23,536 nucleotides of DNA from an uncultured Prevotella sp. (GTDB taxonomy: Bacteria > Bacteroidota > Bacteroidia > Bacteroidales > Bacteroidaceae): positions 1-23,536 of the forward strand of contig CAKQPF010000054.1 in the NCBI GenBank assembly GCA_934256705.1. The letters are read 5' to 3'. A program made the position numbers and the translations under genes. Below, piece after piece: positions 1 to 7,919 of this stretch. The notes beneath the pieces are model-generated. The model was not told the DNA's origin and did not search any database. It saw only the letters and a list, made by a program, of their open reading frames with translations. Within the stretch, counting starts at the first letter, position 1; each line of letters starts with the position of its first letter.

Positions 1-56
1 TAGCGATTACAAAGATACAACTTTTTATTGAGAAACTGTTATTTTTACCCCATTAT

Positions 57-87
57 TTTGGGGTGGGAAACTTCAGTCATATAATTG
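57..87 (+). promoter_or_regulatory. putative Bacteroidetes-type promoter
   Basis: TTTG at 57-60 is followed after 19 bp by TATAATTG at 80-87, which differs from the TAnnTTTG -7 consensus at one base. It would start transcription near 93 and leave a leader of about 115 nt before the gene at 208. A short inverted repeat (ACCCCA at 47-52, TGGGGT at 59-64) overlaps the -33 element. Confidence 0.35.
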
Positions 88-207
88 TAACGCCCAACAA
101 AAAAAACTCAATTGAAAATGGCGAAACAACATGAAGGGAATACAACCACAAGGCACATCTTATTCCTGTGTATAATTAACAAATTAAGAGATAAAGGAGA
201 AATTGAT

Positions 208-582
208 ATGATAACAATCAGAAAAATCAAGAAAGGAACACTCATAGCCCTCATGGCATTGATTGGCACCACCGCCTTTGCGCAACGCAGACATTACAGT
301 CGCATACATCATTACGGCTATCATCGCCCAATTGTCACAACTGTAGTGGCACGTCCTACGGTGACAACTCGTATAAGCAACAGACTGAGCAAGCAAGACC
401 GTTTGGAAATGGCTGTGGCTTATTTGAAGAACAATCCACAGTTGACCATATCCAAGTACAGCAATATGACAGGACTCACAAAGGCCACAGCAGAAGCCGA
501 ACTTGATGCCTTTGCCGTCAACAAGAAAAATCCTATCAGAATGGTGGTGAATGGCAAGAAGAAACATTACATCCTTACATGA
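208..582 (+). CDS. small exported protein with winged-helix-like C-terminal domain
   Basis: This 124-residue protein begins with a signal peptide: positive residues MITIRKIKK, a hydrophobic core, and a likely cleavage site after AFA near residue 25. A basic, His/Arg/Tyr-rich linker (27-45) follows. Residues about 58-122 read like a helix-turn-helix with a wing: a helix (RLEMAVAYLKNN), ISKYSNMTGLTKATAEAEL as the turn and recognition-type helix, then NPIRMVVNGKKKHYIL as two strands. Such domains normally bind DNA, so one on an exported protein suggests a reused fold; this is inference. The start at 208 is preferred over in-frame ATGs further upstream because it places the signal peptide at the N-terminus and has an AAAGGAG ribosome site at 193-199. 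The next two genes lie close downstream on the same strand and also encode exported proteins. I do not recognise a named family. Confidence 0.75.
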   Translation: MITIRKIKKGTLIALMALIGTTAFAQRRHYSRIHHYGYHRPIVTTVVARPTVTTRISNRLSKQDRLEMAVAYLKNNPQLTISKYSNMTGLTKATAEAELDAFAVNKKNPIRMVVNGKKKHYILT

Positions 583-687
583 GACCTGTAACACACAGGC
601 ATATCAGATAAGCATTGAAAACAACAAACAAGACTAATGCCACATGATCATCGATGATAAAACAGTACATTACTTGTAGCAATCGTA

Positions 688-984
688 ATGGTTGTATCTT
701 ATGTAACAGCATTTGCACAGCAGACCAATCGCCAACAGCGGGTTTCACGTGAGCAACTGGCTGAAATCGAGGCCAAGCATATCGCCCAAGAGTTGGCTTT
801 CAGCTATGCCGTCACCGAGAAATTTGTTGCAACCTATTGCAATTACAAGAAGAATATATGGGCTTTAGGACCTCGCCAACGTCCTAACCGTCAAGGCGGT
901 GCGTCAGAGCAAGAAAGACTGCTCATGAGGCGATACGCAAAACAAGACCAAAGACCGTTAAACAAAAAGCAACGTAATTCATGA
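688..984 (+). CDS. small Spy/CpxP-like exported protein, start region probably frameshifted
   Basis: The 98-residue reading frame opens in the middle of a signal-peptide core (MVVSYVTAFAQ, cleavage expected after AFA). It continues with a charged helical segment (REQLAEIEAKHIAQELAFSY) that resembles the small periplasmic Spy/CpxP-like proteins common in Bacteroidetes, where a similar motif reads like 'ad.mak.L.Lt..Q...v'. The C-terminal half is rich in Arg and Gln. Upstream, ATG at 654 begins MIKQYI in another frame; joining it to the 688 frame near 669-673 would rebuild a complete signal peptide, so a one-base change is likely, or the protein is made only weakly. The stop overlaps the start of the next gene by four bases (ATGA at 981-984), which indicates translational coupling. 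Family assignment is tentative. Confidence 0.55.
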   Translation: MVVSYVTAFAQQTNRQQRVSREQLAEIEAKHIAQELAFSYAVTEKFVATYCNYKKNIWALGPRQRPNRQGGASEQERLLMRRYAKQDQRPLNKKQRNS

Positions 985-1871
985 CACACAGACTTTTCCT
1001 ATTCTTCGCCTTGCTGACTCTGCTCAGCCATGGCGAAGTTTCCGCACAAGAAATAGAATTTTCCAAGGAGACTTTTGTCAACAATGGAATGACACTTCCA
1101 TATCGCAAGGCAACTATCCCCGGTTTGGGCAACAAGGCTTCGCTCGTCATCTATCTGCACGGAGGCTCCAGTAAGGGTAATGATAACGAAACGCAGATGC
1201 AGGAACCAGGCATCAATAGCATAGCTTCTTGGCTCTCTGCCAACAACCGTAAGGCAATCATGCTCGTGCCCCAATGCCCAACAGATAAGGCATGGCTCGG
1301 CTCTACCCAAGATGTCTTGGTGGCTTTGCTCAAAAATTATATAGACAGAGGCGTTGTTGATGCCGACAAGGTTTACATTTTTGGTGGTTCAATGGGGGGA
1401 ACTGGCACATGGGGTATGCTCTCCAACCATTCAGATCTGTTTGCCGCTGCGATGCCTGTCGCAGGCAATCCTACAGGCTTGGATGCGGAGGAAATTTCAC
1501 GAGTTCCGATTTACACGGTAATGGGTACTGCCGATAAAATCATGAAAATATCAAATGTGGAAACGTTCTTAGCAGAAATGGACAACTACAAAGCAGAATA
1601 CAAGTTTGACATAGAAGATGGCTGGACACATGAGGATGTATGCAAGAAAAGCTATACCAACGAACGTTTAGAGTGGATATTCAAGCATATCAAAGGGCAA
1701 TCTACTGGAATTGAACCAATATCCAACGATGACAGAAGTTTAATCAATACGACTTGGTATTCTATCAATGGACAAAGACTTACAACCGAGCCAAGTTTGC
1801 ATGGAATTTACATCAGAAGTTGTCGGTATAGTAATGGCACAGTCGTAACCGATAAGTATTATAAAAATTGA
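981..1871 (+). CDS. secreted alpha/beta hydrolase (prolyl oligopeptidase/esterase-like) with C-terminal sorting-like tail
   Basis: This 296-residue protein has a signal peptide ending near residue 22 (VSAQ). The hydrolase core follows: HGG at 60-62 as a likely oxyanion-hole motif, GGSMGG at 135-140 with nucleophile Ser137, Asp185 in GTADK as the probable acid, and His217 in WTHED as the probable base. The spacing fits a small PHB-depolymerase or prolyl-oligopeptidase-like esterase; the substrate cannot be read from the sequence. After residue 240 comes a tail, INTTWYSINGQRLTTEPSLH followed by GIYIRS, which resembles the short C-terminal domain on many Prevotella secreted enzymes and also ends the GH43 protein in this window. 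The gene overlaps the preceding one by four bases and is followed by a strong terminator at 1905-1947. Confidence 0.8.
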   Translation: MTHRLFLFFALLTLLSHGEVSAQEIEFSKETFVNNGMTLPYRKATIPGLGNKASLVIYLHGGSSKGNDNETQMQEPGINSIASWLSANNRKAIMLVPQCPTDKAWLGSTQDVLVALLKNYIDRGVVDADKVYIFGGSMGGTGTWGMLSNHSDLFAAAMPVAGNPTGLDAEEISRVPIYTVMGTADKIMKISNVETFLAEMDNYKAEYKFDIEDGWTHEDVCKKSYTNERLEWIFKHIKGQSTGIEPISNDDRSLINTTWYSINGQRLTTEPSLHGIYIRSCRYSNGTVVTDKYYKN

Positions 1872-1904
1872 CACCTTTGCGTAGAAAACAATCATTTCTT
1901 CGCT

Positions 1905-1947
1905 TAAAAGTCCTTTTTTAGTACCAATTACTAAAAAAGGACTTTTA
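1905..1947. terminator. strong bidirectional terminator hairpin
   Basis: A 19-bp perfect inverted repeat (arms 1905-1923 and 1929-1947) surrounds the 5-nt loop CCAAT. The arms contain runs of T and A, so the hairpin can work for the hydrolase gene on the plus strand and for the pseudogene reading towards it on the minus strand. Confidence 0.85.
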
Positions 1948-1982
1948 GGCAACTCTTATAGTCATTTAGACGGCATTGACGA

Positions 1983-2246
1983 TTAACCTTGCTCCAACAA
2001 ATCCTTATCTGTCAGAAAATCCAAGAGTCCAACCGTCAACACACCGAGTTCGTCCTCCTTGCGATGAATATCATTACCGACAATGACAATTTTTCGGAAA
2101 TGGTCGTTGATAGACAGCAATGGGCGACGCTCCTGTTGTTCCTTTTCAGGCGTAGGCATGTGAAAAGCCGATTGGATATAGACTCTGTATGGAGGGCGGT
2201 TCACCACAAAATCAACCTCCAACTGGTTGATGTTTTTATCTTCCCC
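1983..2246 (-). pseudogene. C-terminal remnant of a DUF4143-type AAA ATPase
   Basis: On the minus strand, about 85 codons ending at the TAA at 1983-1985 read like the C-terminus of ATP-binding proteins with a DUF4143 domain. The characteristic parts are LEVDFVVNR, YIQSAFHMPTPEKEQQERRP, then LLSINDHFRKIVIVGNDI and GLLDFLTDK. Full-length members are usually around 400 residues, starting with a P-loop ATPase domain; here all of that is missing. Similarity fades near 2246, where the frame runs into unrelated sequence (Pro/Lys codons from C-rich DNA), and the only start available is TTG at 2222. It is therefore a truncated, non-functional remnant. Confidence 0.7.
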
Positions 2247-2288
2247 ACGACAGTGGGGAGTGAGGGGCTTTTTTAGCTTGTGAAAGTT

Positions 2289-2428
2289 GAATTAAGCATT
2301 ATGAATTAAGCATTGTTCTCCCAACTGCGTCAGCGTGATTTTTCACTTTTCACTCTTCCCTTTTCACTTTTCACTGTAAAAATAAGTAACTCTCATTCTT
2401 CATTCTTCATTCTTCATTCCTCATTCTT
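2289..2428. repeat. cluster of short simple repeats including a 7-bp tandem array
   Basis: Three repeat types follow one another. GAATTAAGCATT occurs at 2289-2300 and 2303-2314. TTTTCACTTTTCACT occurs at 2340-2354 and 2361-2375. A heptamer array of CATTCTT runs over five units at 2394-2428, the fourth being CATTCCT. The array ends just before the stop codon of the pseudouridine synthase gene on the other strand. No coding potential is evident here. Confidence 0.85.
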
Positions 2429-2432
2429 CATT

Positions 2433-3101
2433 TTACAGAGGAAAAGTGTGCCAGATGTCAGTTTCCGGCAATGGGGCATCGCATGAAATCGGCTCTTTTG
2501 AGACGGGATGCACGAACTCCACGTGGCGTGAGAGCAGACTGATGCTGCCGTCAGGATTGCTGCGCGGCGCACCATATTTGAGGTCGCCTTTGATGGGACA
2601 GCCGATTTTGGCGAGCTGACAGCGTATCTGATGGTGTCGTCCGGTGAACAGTTGCACCTCCACCAGATGGTAATTGGTGGATGAAGAGATGAGGCGATAG
2701 TGGAGAACAGCCTTCTTGGAGTTCTTCACCTCCTTGTCATGAGCGTATGATTTGTTCTGCTTCTCGTTGCGCACAATCCAGTGGGTCAGAGTGTCTTCCT
2801 CCACAGCAGGGCGGTTTTTCACTATTGCCCAATAGGTCTTGTGCACATCCCCGATGCGGAACATCTCGTTGAGGCGGGCAAGCGCCTTGCTCGTCTTGGC
2901 GAAAACGACGAGTCCGCTCACAGGACGGTCGAGGCGATGCACCACTCCGAGAAACACGTTTCCCGGCTTCTGATACTTCTCCTTGATGTATTGCTTGACG
3001 GTGTCAGAGAGTGGGATGTCGCCCGTCTTGTCGCCCTGCACTATCTCGCCAGTAGCTTTGCTGACGATGATGATATGGTTGTCTTCGTATATTACTTGCA
3101 T
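2433..3101 (-). CDS. RluA-family RNA pseudouridine synthase, short form without S4 domain
   Basis: This 222-residue protein isomerises uridine to pseudouridine in rRNA or tRNA. The family signature HRLDRPVSG lies at 55-63, with Asp58 as the catalytic aspartate. The N-terminal EDNHIIIVSKATGEIVQGDK and the later LFTGRHHQIRCQL (RluA motif) are also typical. There is no S4 RNA-binding domain before the catalytic domain, so it belongs with the short members (RluA or TruC types); the target base cannot be told from sequence. The reading frame stays open upstream to 3743, but ATG at 3101 matches the conserved family N-terminus, and further upstream it only mirrors tamB. Its predicted -7 box ends nine bases before this ATG, so the mRNA may be almost leaderless. 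The gene is divergent from tamB. Confidence 0.88.
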   Translation of the reverse strand: MQVIYEDNHIIIVSKATGEIVQGDKTGDIPLSDTVKQYIKEKYQKPGNVFLGVVHRLDRPVSGLVVFAKTSKALARLNEMFRIGDVHKTYWAIVKNRPAVEEDTLTHWIVRNEKQNKSYAHDKEVKNSKKAVLHYRLISSSTNYHLVEVQLFTGRHHQIRCQLAKIGCPIKGDLKYGAPRSNPDGSISLLSRHVEFVHPVSKEPISCDAPLPETDIWHTFPL

Positions 3102-3110
3102 ATTAGGGGA

Positions 3111-3141
3111 CAAAATTAACTCATTTACCTGGATTTTCAAA
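3111..3141 (-). promoter_or_regulatory. promoter of the pseudouridine synthase gene
   Basis: Read on the minus strand, TTTG at 3141-3138 is followed after 19 bp by TAATTTTG at 3118-3111, a full match to the Bacteroidetes TAnnTTTG box. The start codon at 3101 begins after only nine further bases, so the 5' leader would be very short or absent. Confidence 0.65.
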
Positions 3142-3160
3142 GAAAAAGAGCAGTATTTTC

Positions 3161-3191
3161 TTTGCAATGTGTATTTTTTACTGTATCTTTG
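3161..3191 (+). promoter_or_regulatory. promoter of the tamB-tamL operon
   Basis: TTTG at 3161-3164 is followed after 19 bp by TATCTTTG at 3184-3191, a full match to the TAnnTTTG consensus. Transcription would begin near 3198, giving a leader of about 65 nt before tamB. It lies back to back with the minus-strand promoter, and both have a 19-bp spacer. Confidence 0.7.
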
Positions 3192-3263
3192 TTCCCTAAA
3201 TATGTCGTTTCCTGAAAAACAAGCGGACAAAAACAGCAGGCGAAGCGACACTAACTGAACGAT

Positions 3264-6200
3264 ATGAGCAAAATAAAAAAGTGGGCATTGGGCATTGTCC
3301 TCACCCCATTCATCATCATATTGCTGACAGCCATCGCGCTTTATCTGCCGCCAGTCCAGAACTGGGCGCTGCAGAAAGTCACGGCTTATGCCTCCGAAGA
3401 GATGGGCATGGAAATCACTGTGGATCGTGTATGCCTCGTCTTTCCGATAGACCTCGGTGTGGATGGCGTGAAAATCATCCGGCAGAATGACTCCATACCT
3501 CAGCAGAAAGACACCATAGCCGACCTCAAGCGTGCCGTGGTGGATGTGCGTCTGCTTCCCCTTTTCGGCAAGAAAGTGGAGATAGACCGCCTCGACGTCT
3601 ATGACCTCAAGATGAATACCGCCAACCTCGTGCACGAAGCAAGGGTGAAAGGCACGCTCGCCCTGCTCTCGCTGGAGAGCCACGGCATAGACCTCGGCAA
3701 GGAGACGCTGCGCCTTGACAAGGCAATGATAGAGGGTGCGCACCTCGATGTGGCGCTGTCAGACACCGTTCCGGAAGATACTACGGAGAGCAAGAACTAC
3801 TGGAAGATAAATCTTGACAAGCTCGACGTGAGGAATTCCGATGTAACGGTCCACATGCCGGGCGACACTCTCCAGGTAAAAGCCGTGCTGGCAGACGTGA
3901 AAGCAAGGCAAGGACGCTTCGACCTCTACAAAGGACAGTATGACCTTGCGTCAATCGACTGGAAGAATGGCGGAATACTCTACGACAATAATTTCGAGCC
4001 AAGGCTTAAAGGTCTCGACCCTAACCATATAGCCCTGTCGGATATACATCTCGGCATCGACTCCCTGCATTTCTGTTCACCCGACCTCAGCGTCGTGGTT
4101 CGCCAGTGCGCGATGAAAGAAAAGAGCGGAATCGTCCTCGCTTCCCTCACGGGAAAGGCGGTGATGGACTCCACCAGACTGTGCCTTCACCGCATTGCGA
4201 TGAAGACTCCTACATCTGATCTGAAAGCGGAAGTGAGCATAGACCTCAACGTGATGGACGAGAAAAATCCGGGACAGATGGATGCCGACATCTCGGCTTC
4301 GCTCTCCAAGGAAGACCTTCTGCTCGCTATGGGCGACATGTCTCCGGCTTTCCGTCGCCAATGGCCTGCCCATCCGCTCGCTGTCAAGGCCAGGATGAAG
4401 GGCAATATGCGCCATGTGGATGTCAGCGAAGCCATGATGGAACTGCCTGGAGCCATGAAGATTGCGGCTAAGGGAAAGGCGGATTATCCTACGGATATGG
4501 ACAGGATAAAGGCTGATTTCCACCTCGATGCCAGGACTTACAACCTCGCTTTCGTCAAGACAATGCTGAGCCGTGACCTCCAGAGCATGATAGATATCCC
4601 TTCCACCCATGCCGTAGCCGACCTGAAGATGGACGGCAGGGCGACGAATGTGTCGTTCGATGTGGCTGAAAGCCGTGGAAAAATGGCGGGAAAGGCATAT
4701 TATAACGCCGCTACAGAGGCTTATTCTGCCATCGTTGACGCGAAAAGTTTCCAGATTCAGCATTATGTCAAGGGCATGAATCTCGGCGGTTTCACCGGAA
4801 AAGCGGAGCTGAAGGGTAGGGGAACCGACTTCTTCTCACCGCATTCCACCCTCACTGCCAAGGCGGAGATAAGCGATTTCAAGTATGACAAATGGAATCT
4901 CAACAATATCTCCCTCGTGGCTCTGCTCGAAAAAGGCAGGGCAAGGGCTAACCTCACGTCGAGAAACGAGATGATTGACGGCACCATAGTGCTCGATGCG
5001 CTGATGAGCCGCAATCCTATCCGTGCCACTTTGATTTCCGAACTCAATTACGCTGACTTCCACCGGCTGCAGATAGCCGAAGCGCCCCTCAGCATAGGAG
5101 GCTGCGCACATATAGACATCGCTTCCGACATGAAGGACTACTACATGGTGCAGGGCATCGTGGGAGATGTCACAGTCAGAAGTGCTGAGCAGGTATATCG
5201 CCCTGATGACATGGTCATTGACCTGCTGACGCGCCGCGATACCACCCATGCCGTGGCTGACTGCGGTGATTTCCATCTCAGGGCAGACGTGAGCGGTGGC
5301 TACAAATATATCCTCGGACTCTCCGACCGCATGGCAAAGGAGATGGCAAGGCAATGGAATGACCGCGTGATAGACGGCGATGCTTTCCGCAAGACCTTGC
5401 CTAAGTCGAAGGTGTTCTTCACCATGGGCAAGGAAAACCCTGTGGCAAGAGGACTGAAACGCTATGATTTCGCCGTGGCAAACCTCTATGCCGACTTCTC
5501 CACATCGCCTGAATCCGGCATAAATGGAGAGCTTCGCATCGACACTCTCAGTGCAGAAGGCATGAAACTGGACCGATTTACCGCCAAGGTAACGTCAGAC
5601 GAGACAGACATAAGATACCGTATAGACGTGGAAAACGACAAGAACAAGCCGCAATACGGTTACCAGGCCACAGCTTCTGGCATGCTTATGCCTAATGCAG
5701 TCACCTCCGACATCGTCATGACCGACCTGAAAGGCAGGAAAATACTCAATCTCAGTTCGCTGGCGGAAATGGAAAAGGAGGGCATACGCATCTCCTTCGC
5801 CAAGCAGAAGCAGACCGTGGGCTACAAGGATTTCGCTGTCAATGACGATAATTACATCTTCCTCTCCAAGGATATGCGCGTCTCGGCAGACATGGTGCTG
5901 CGTGCTGACGACGGCACAGGTATGCAGATATACACCGATGACGACAATATCGAAGCCCTGCAGGACATCACTTTCTCGCTCCACCGCATAGATCTCGCTG
6001 AGATTCTTTCGGTAATCCCGTATATGCCGAAGGTTTCCGGCATCATGGACGGCGACTTCCACGTCATCCAGACAGCCAATGACCTGTCCGTTTCCAGCAG
6101 TGTGGAGTTCCAGAAACTCATCTATGAGGACTGCCCTGTAGGCAATATATCCTCTGAATTCGTCTATATCCCGATGGAGGACGGCACGCATCACATCGAC

Positions 6201-7919
6201 GGAATCCTGATAAAGGACGGTCTGGAGGTGGCTAATGTCAACGGTGGCTATAAACCTGAGAATGAAGGCACTATAGACCTCGTCGTCAATCTGCAGAAAC
6301 TGCCGCTCGATCTCGCCAATGGTTTCGTCCCAGACCAGCTTATCGGTCTGGAAGGAACAGGCGAAGGCACCATAACGGTGAAGGGTTCGGTGGCTCATCC
6401 CGATGTCAATGGCGAGGTGTTCCTGCAGGATGCCTCCCTGATATCCGTGCCTTACGGCGTCACGATGAAGTTTGATGACGACCCTGTGCGCATTGTCGGC
6501 TCGAAACTCCTGCTCGAAAACTTCCAGATGTATGCCAACAACAACCAGCCGCTTATCATAATGGGCGACATAGACTTCGGCAATACCGACCACATCACCG
6601 CCAATCTGCGCATGAGAGGCAAGAATCTGCTCGTCATTGACGCGAAGGAGACGCGTCGTTCAGAGGCTTACGGCAAGGCTTATGTCAATTTCTATGGTCA
6701 GCTTACCGGAGAACTGGCTCAGCTCAGGATGCGTGGCAAACTGGAGGTTCTGCCTACTACAGACCTCTATTACATACTCCGTGACTCGCCAATCACTACA
6801 GACAACCGTCTGAAAGAACTGGTCACATTCACCGATCTCGACGTGGAAGAGCATCATTCAGAGGTTCCGCCAGCCATTGACGGACTAAATATGGACCTCT
6901 CTGTCGATGTGAATGACGGAGCGCACGTCACCTGTTGGCTCAACACCAATCACACCAACTACCTCGATATCCTCGGTGGAGGCGAACTGCGTATGCGCTA
7001 TATCTCCGACGAGATAAGGCTTACGGGCAGATACACCATATCTTCGGGCGAGATGAAGTATTCACTTCCTGTCATTCCTCTCAAGACATTCTCCATTTCC
7101 GAAGGCAGTTATCTGGAGTTTACCGGCGACATGATGAACCCAAGGCTCAGCATCACCGCCCTGGAGGACAACCGCGCTACGGTGGATCTCAACGGAGTTA
7201 ATCAGGTGGTGCTGTTCAAATGCGGCGTAGCAATCTCGAAAACGCTGCAGGACATGGGATTGGAATTCCTCATAGATGCGCCGGAAAACCAGACGATAAG
7301 CGACGAATTGCAGGCGAAATCCGTGGAAGAGCGCGGCAAACTCGCCGTCACCATGCTCACCACAGGCATGTATCTCTCTGAGAACAATACGTCGGCATTC
7401 ACCATGAACTCGGCTCTCAGCGCCTTCCTCCAGTCGGAAATCAACAGCATTGCAGGCTCAGCGCTCCGCACTCTCGACCTTTCAGTGGGTCTGGAGAACA
7501 GCACCGACGAGACGGGACACATGCACACCGACTACGCATTCAAGTTTGCCAAGCGCTTCTGGAACAACCGTCTCTCCATTTCAGTAGGCGGAAAGATAAG
7601 CACCGGACCAGATGTCAGCGGGCAGAACAATTCCTTCTTCGACAATGTGGAACTGCAATACCGCACCTCCGACACCTCAAACCAGTACCTGCGGCTGTTC
7701 TACAAGCGTGCAGTATATGACTTCCTCGAAGGCTATGTGGGACAATATGGCGGCGGATATATGTGGAAGCGCAAACTGCAAAACTTCAAGGACATCTTCC
7801 GCATCAAGGTGCCGGACACCATGCCTATGCGTTCTGCCGCCACAATGCGGGCTGTCAGCGACTCTGCAAATGCCGTTCCGTCTTCCGTCAAAAATGATTC
7901 CATACCTCAAAAGCAATGA
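3264..7919 (+). CDS. tamB: TamB-type translocation and assembly module protein
   Basis: This 1551-residue protein is an inner-membrane-anchored periplasmic bridge of the AsmA/TamB family, thought to carry lipids or assist outer-membrane protein insertion between the two membranes. A single N-terminal membrane segment (about residues 7-28) follows a basic start. AsmA-like sequence comes next (SEEMGMEITVDRVCLVFPID, then GVDGVKI), then a very long stretch of beta-strand-rich repeats. The conserved TamB C-terminal domain (former DUF490) covers roughly 1270-1505, with LEFTGDMMNPRLSI and a late GKISTGPDVSGQNNSFFDNV segment. The last ~45 residues look disordered. E. coli TamB is about 1260 residues; Bacteroidetes members are often longer. 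It overlaps tamL by four bases, so the two are translationally coupled and probably act as one complex. Confidence 0.9.
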   Translation: MSKIKKWALGIVLTPFIIILLTAIALYLPPVQNWALQKVTAYASEEMGMEITVDRVCLVFPIDLGVDGVKIIRQNDSIPQQKDTIADLKRAVVDVRLLPLFGKKVEIDRLDVYDLKMNTANLVHEARVKGTLALLSLESHGIDLGKETLRLDKAMIEGAHLDVALSDTVPEDTTESKNYWKINLDKLDVRNSDVTVHMPGDTLQVKAVLADVKARQGRFDLYKGQYDLASIDWKNGGILYDNNFEPRLKGLDPNHIALSDIHLGIDSLHFCSPDLSVVVRQCAMKEKSGIVLASLTGKAVMDSTRLCLHRIAMKTPTSDLKAEVSIDLNVMDEKNPGQMDADISASLSKEDLLLAMGDMSPAFRRQWPAHPLAVKARMKGNMRHVDVSEAMMELPGAMKIAAKGKADYPTDMDRIKADFHLDARTYNLAFVKTMLSRDLQSMIDIPSTHAVADLKMDGRATNVSFDVAESRGKMAGKAYYNAATEAYSAIVDAKSFQIQHYVKGMNLGGFTGKAELKGRGTDFFSPHSTLTAKAEISDFKYDKWNLNNISLVALLEKGRARANLTSRNEMIDGTIVLDALMSRNPIRATLISELNYADFHRLQIAEAPLSIGGCAHIDIASDMKDYYMVQGIVGDVTVRSAEQVYRPDDMVIDLLTRRDTTHAVADCGDFHLRADVSGGYKYILGLSDRMAKEMARQWNDRVIDGDAFRKTLPKSKVFFTMGKENPVARGLKRYDFAVANLYADFSTSPESGINGELRIDTLSAEGMKLDRFTAKVTSDETDIRYRIDVENDKNKPQYGYQATASGMLMPNAVTSDIVMTDLKGRKILNLSSLAEMEKEGIRISFAKQKQTVGYKDFAVNDDNYIFLSKDMRVSADMVLRADDGTGMQIYTDDDNIEALQDITFSLHRIDLAEILSVIPYMPKVSGIMDGDFHVIQTANDLSVSSSVEFQKLIYEDCPVGNISSEFVYIPMEDGTHHIDGILIKDGLEVANVNGGYKPENEGTIDLVVNLQKLPLDLANGFVPDQLIGLEGTGEGTITVKGSVAHPDVNGEVFLQDASLISVPYGVTMKFDDDPVRIVGSKLLLENFQMYANNNQPLIIMGDIDFGNTDHITANLRMRGKNLLVIDAKETRRSEAYGKAYVNFYGQLTGELAQLRMRGKLEVLPTTDLYYILRDSPITTDNRLKELVTFTDLDVEEHHSEVPPAIDGLNMDLSVDVNDGAHVTCWLNTNHTNYLDILGGGELRMRYISDEIRLTGRYTISSGEMKYSLPVIPLKTFSISEGSYLEFTGDMMNPRLSITALEDNRATVDLNGVNQVVLFKCGVAISKTLQDMGLEFLIDAPENQTISDELQAKSVEERGKLAVTMLTTGMYLSENNTSAFTMNSALSAFLQSEINSIAGSALRTLDLSVGLENSTDETGHMHTDYAFKFAKRFWNNRLSISVGGKISTGPDVSGQNNSFFDNVELQYRTSDTSNQYLRLFYKRAVYDFLEGYVGQYGGGYMWKRKLQNFKDIFRIKVPDTMPMRSAATMRAVSDSANAVPSSVKNDSIPQKQ

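Noticed and set aside
47..64. ACCCCA/TGGGGT hairpin as a terminator
   Set aside because: No T-run follows it on the plus strand and none follows on the minus strand; it overlaps the predicted promoter instead.
112..207. Upstream in-frame ATG codons as the start of the first gene
   Set aside because: They would bury the signal peptide inside the protein; ATG 208 has a good ribosome site.
3102..3743. N-terminal extension of the pseudouridine synthase to 436 residues
   Set aside because: The extension is antisense to tamB and crosses both promoters; the conserved family N-terminus begins at ATG 3101.
5595..6593. 332-codon minus-strand reading frame
   Set aside because: It lies wholly inside tamB on the opposite strand, with no recognisable domain; a by-product of tamB codon use.
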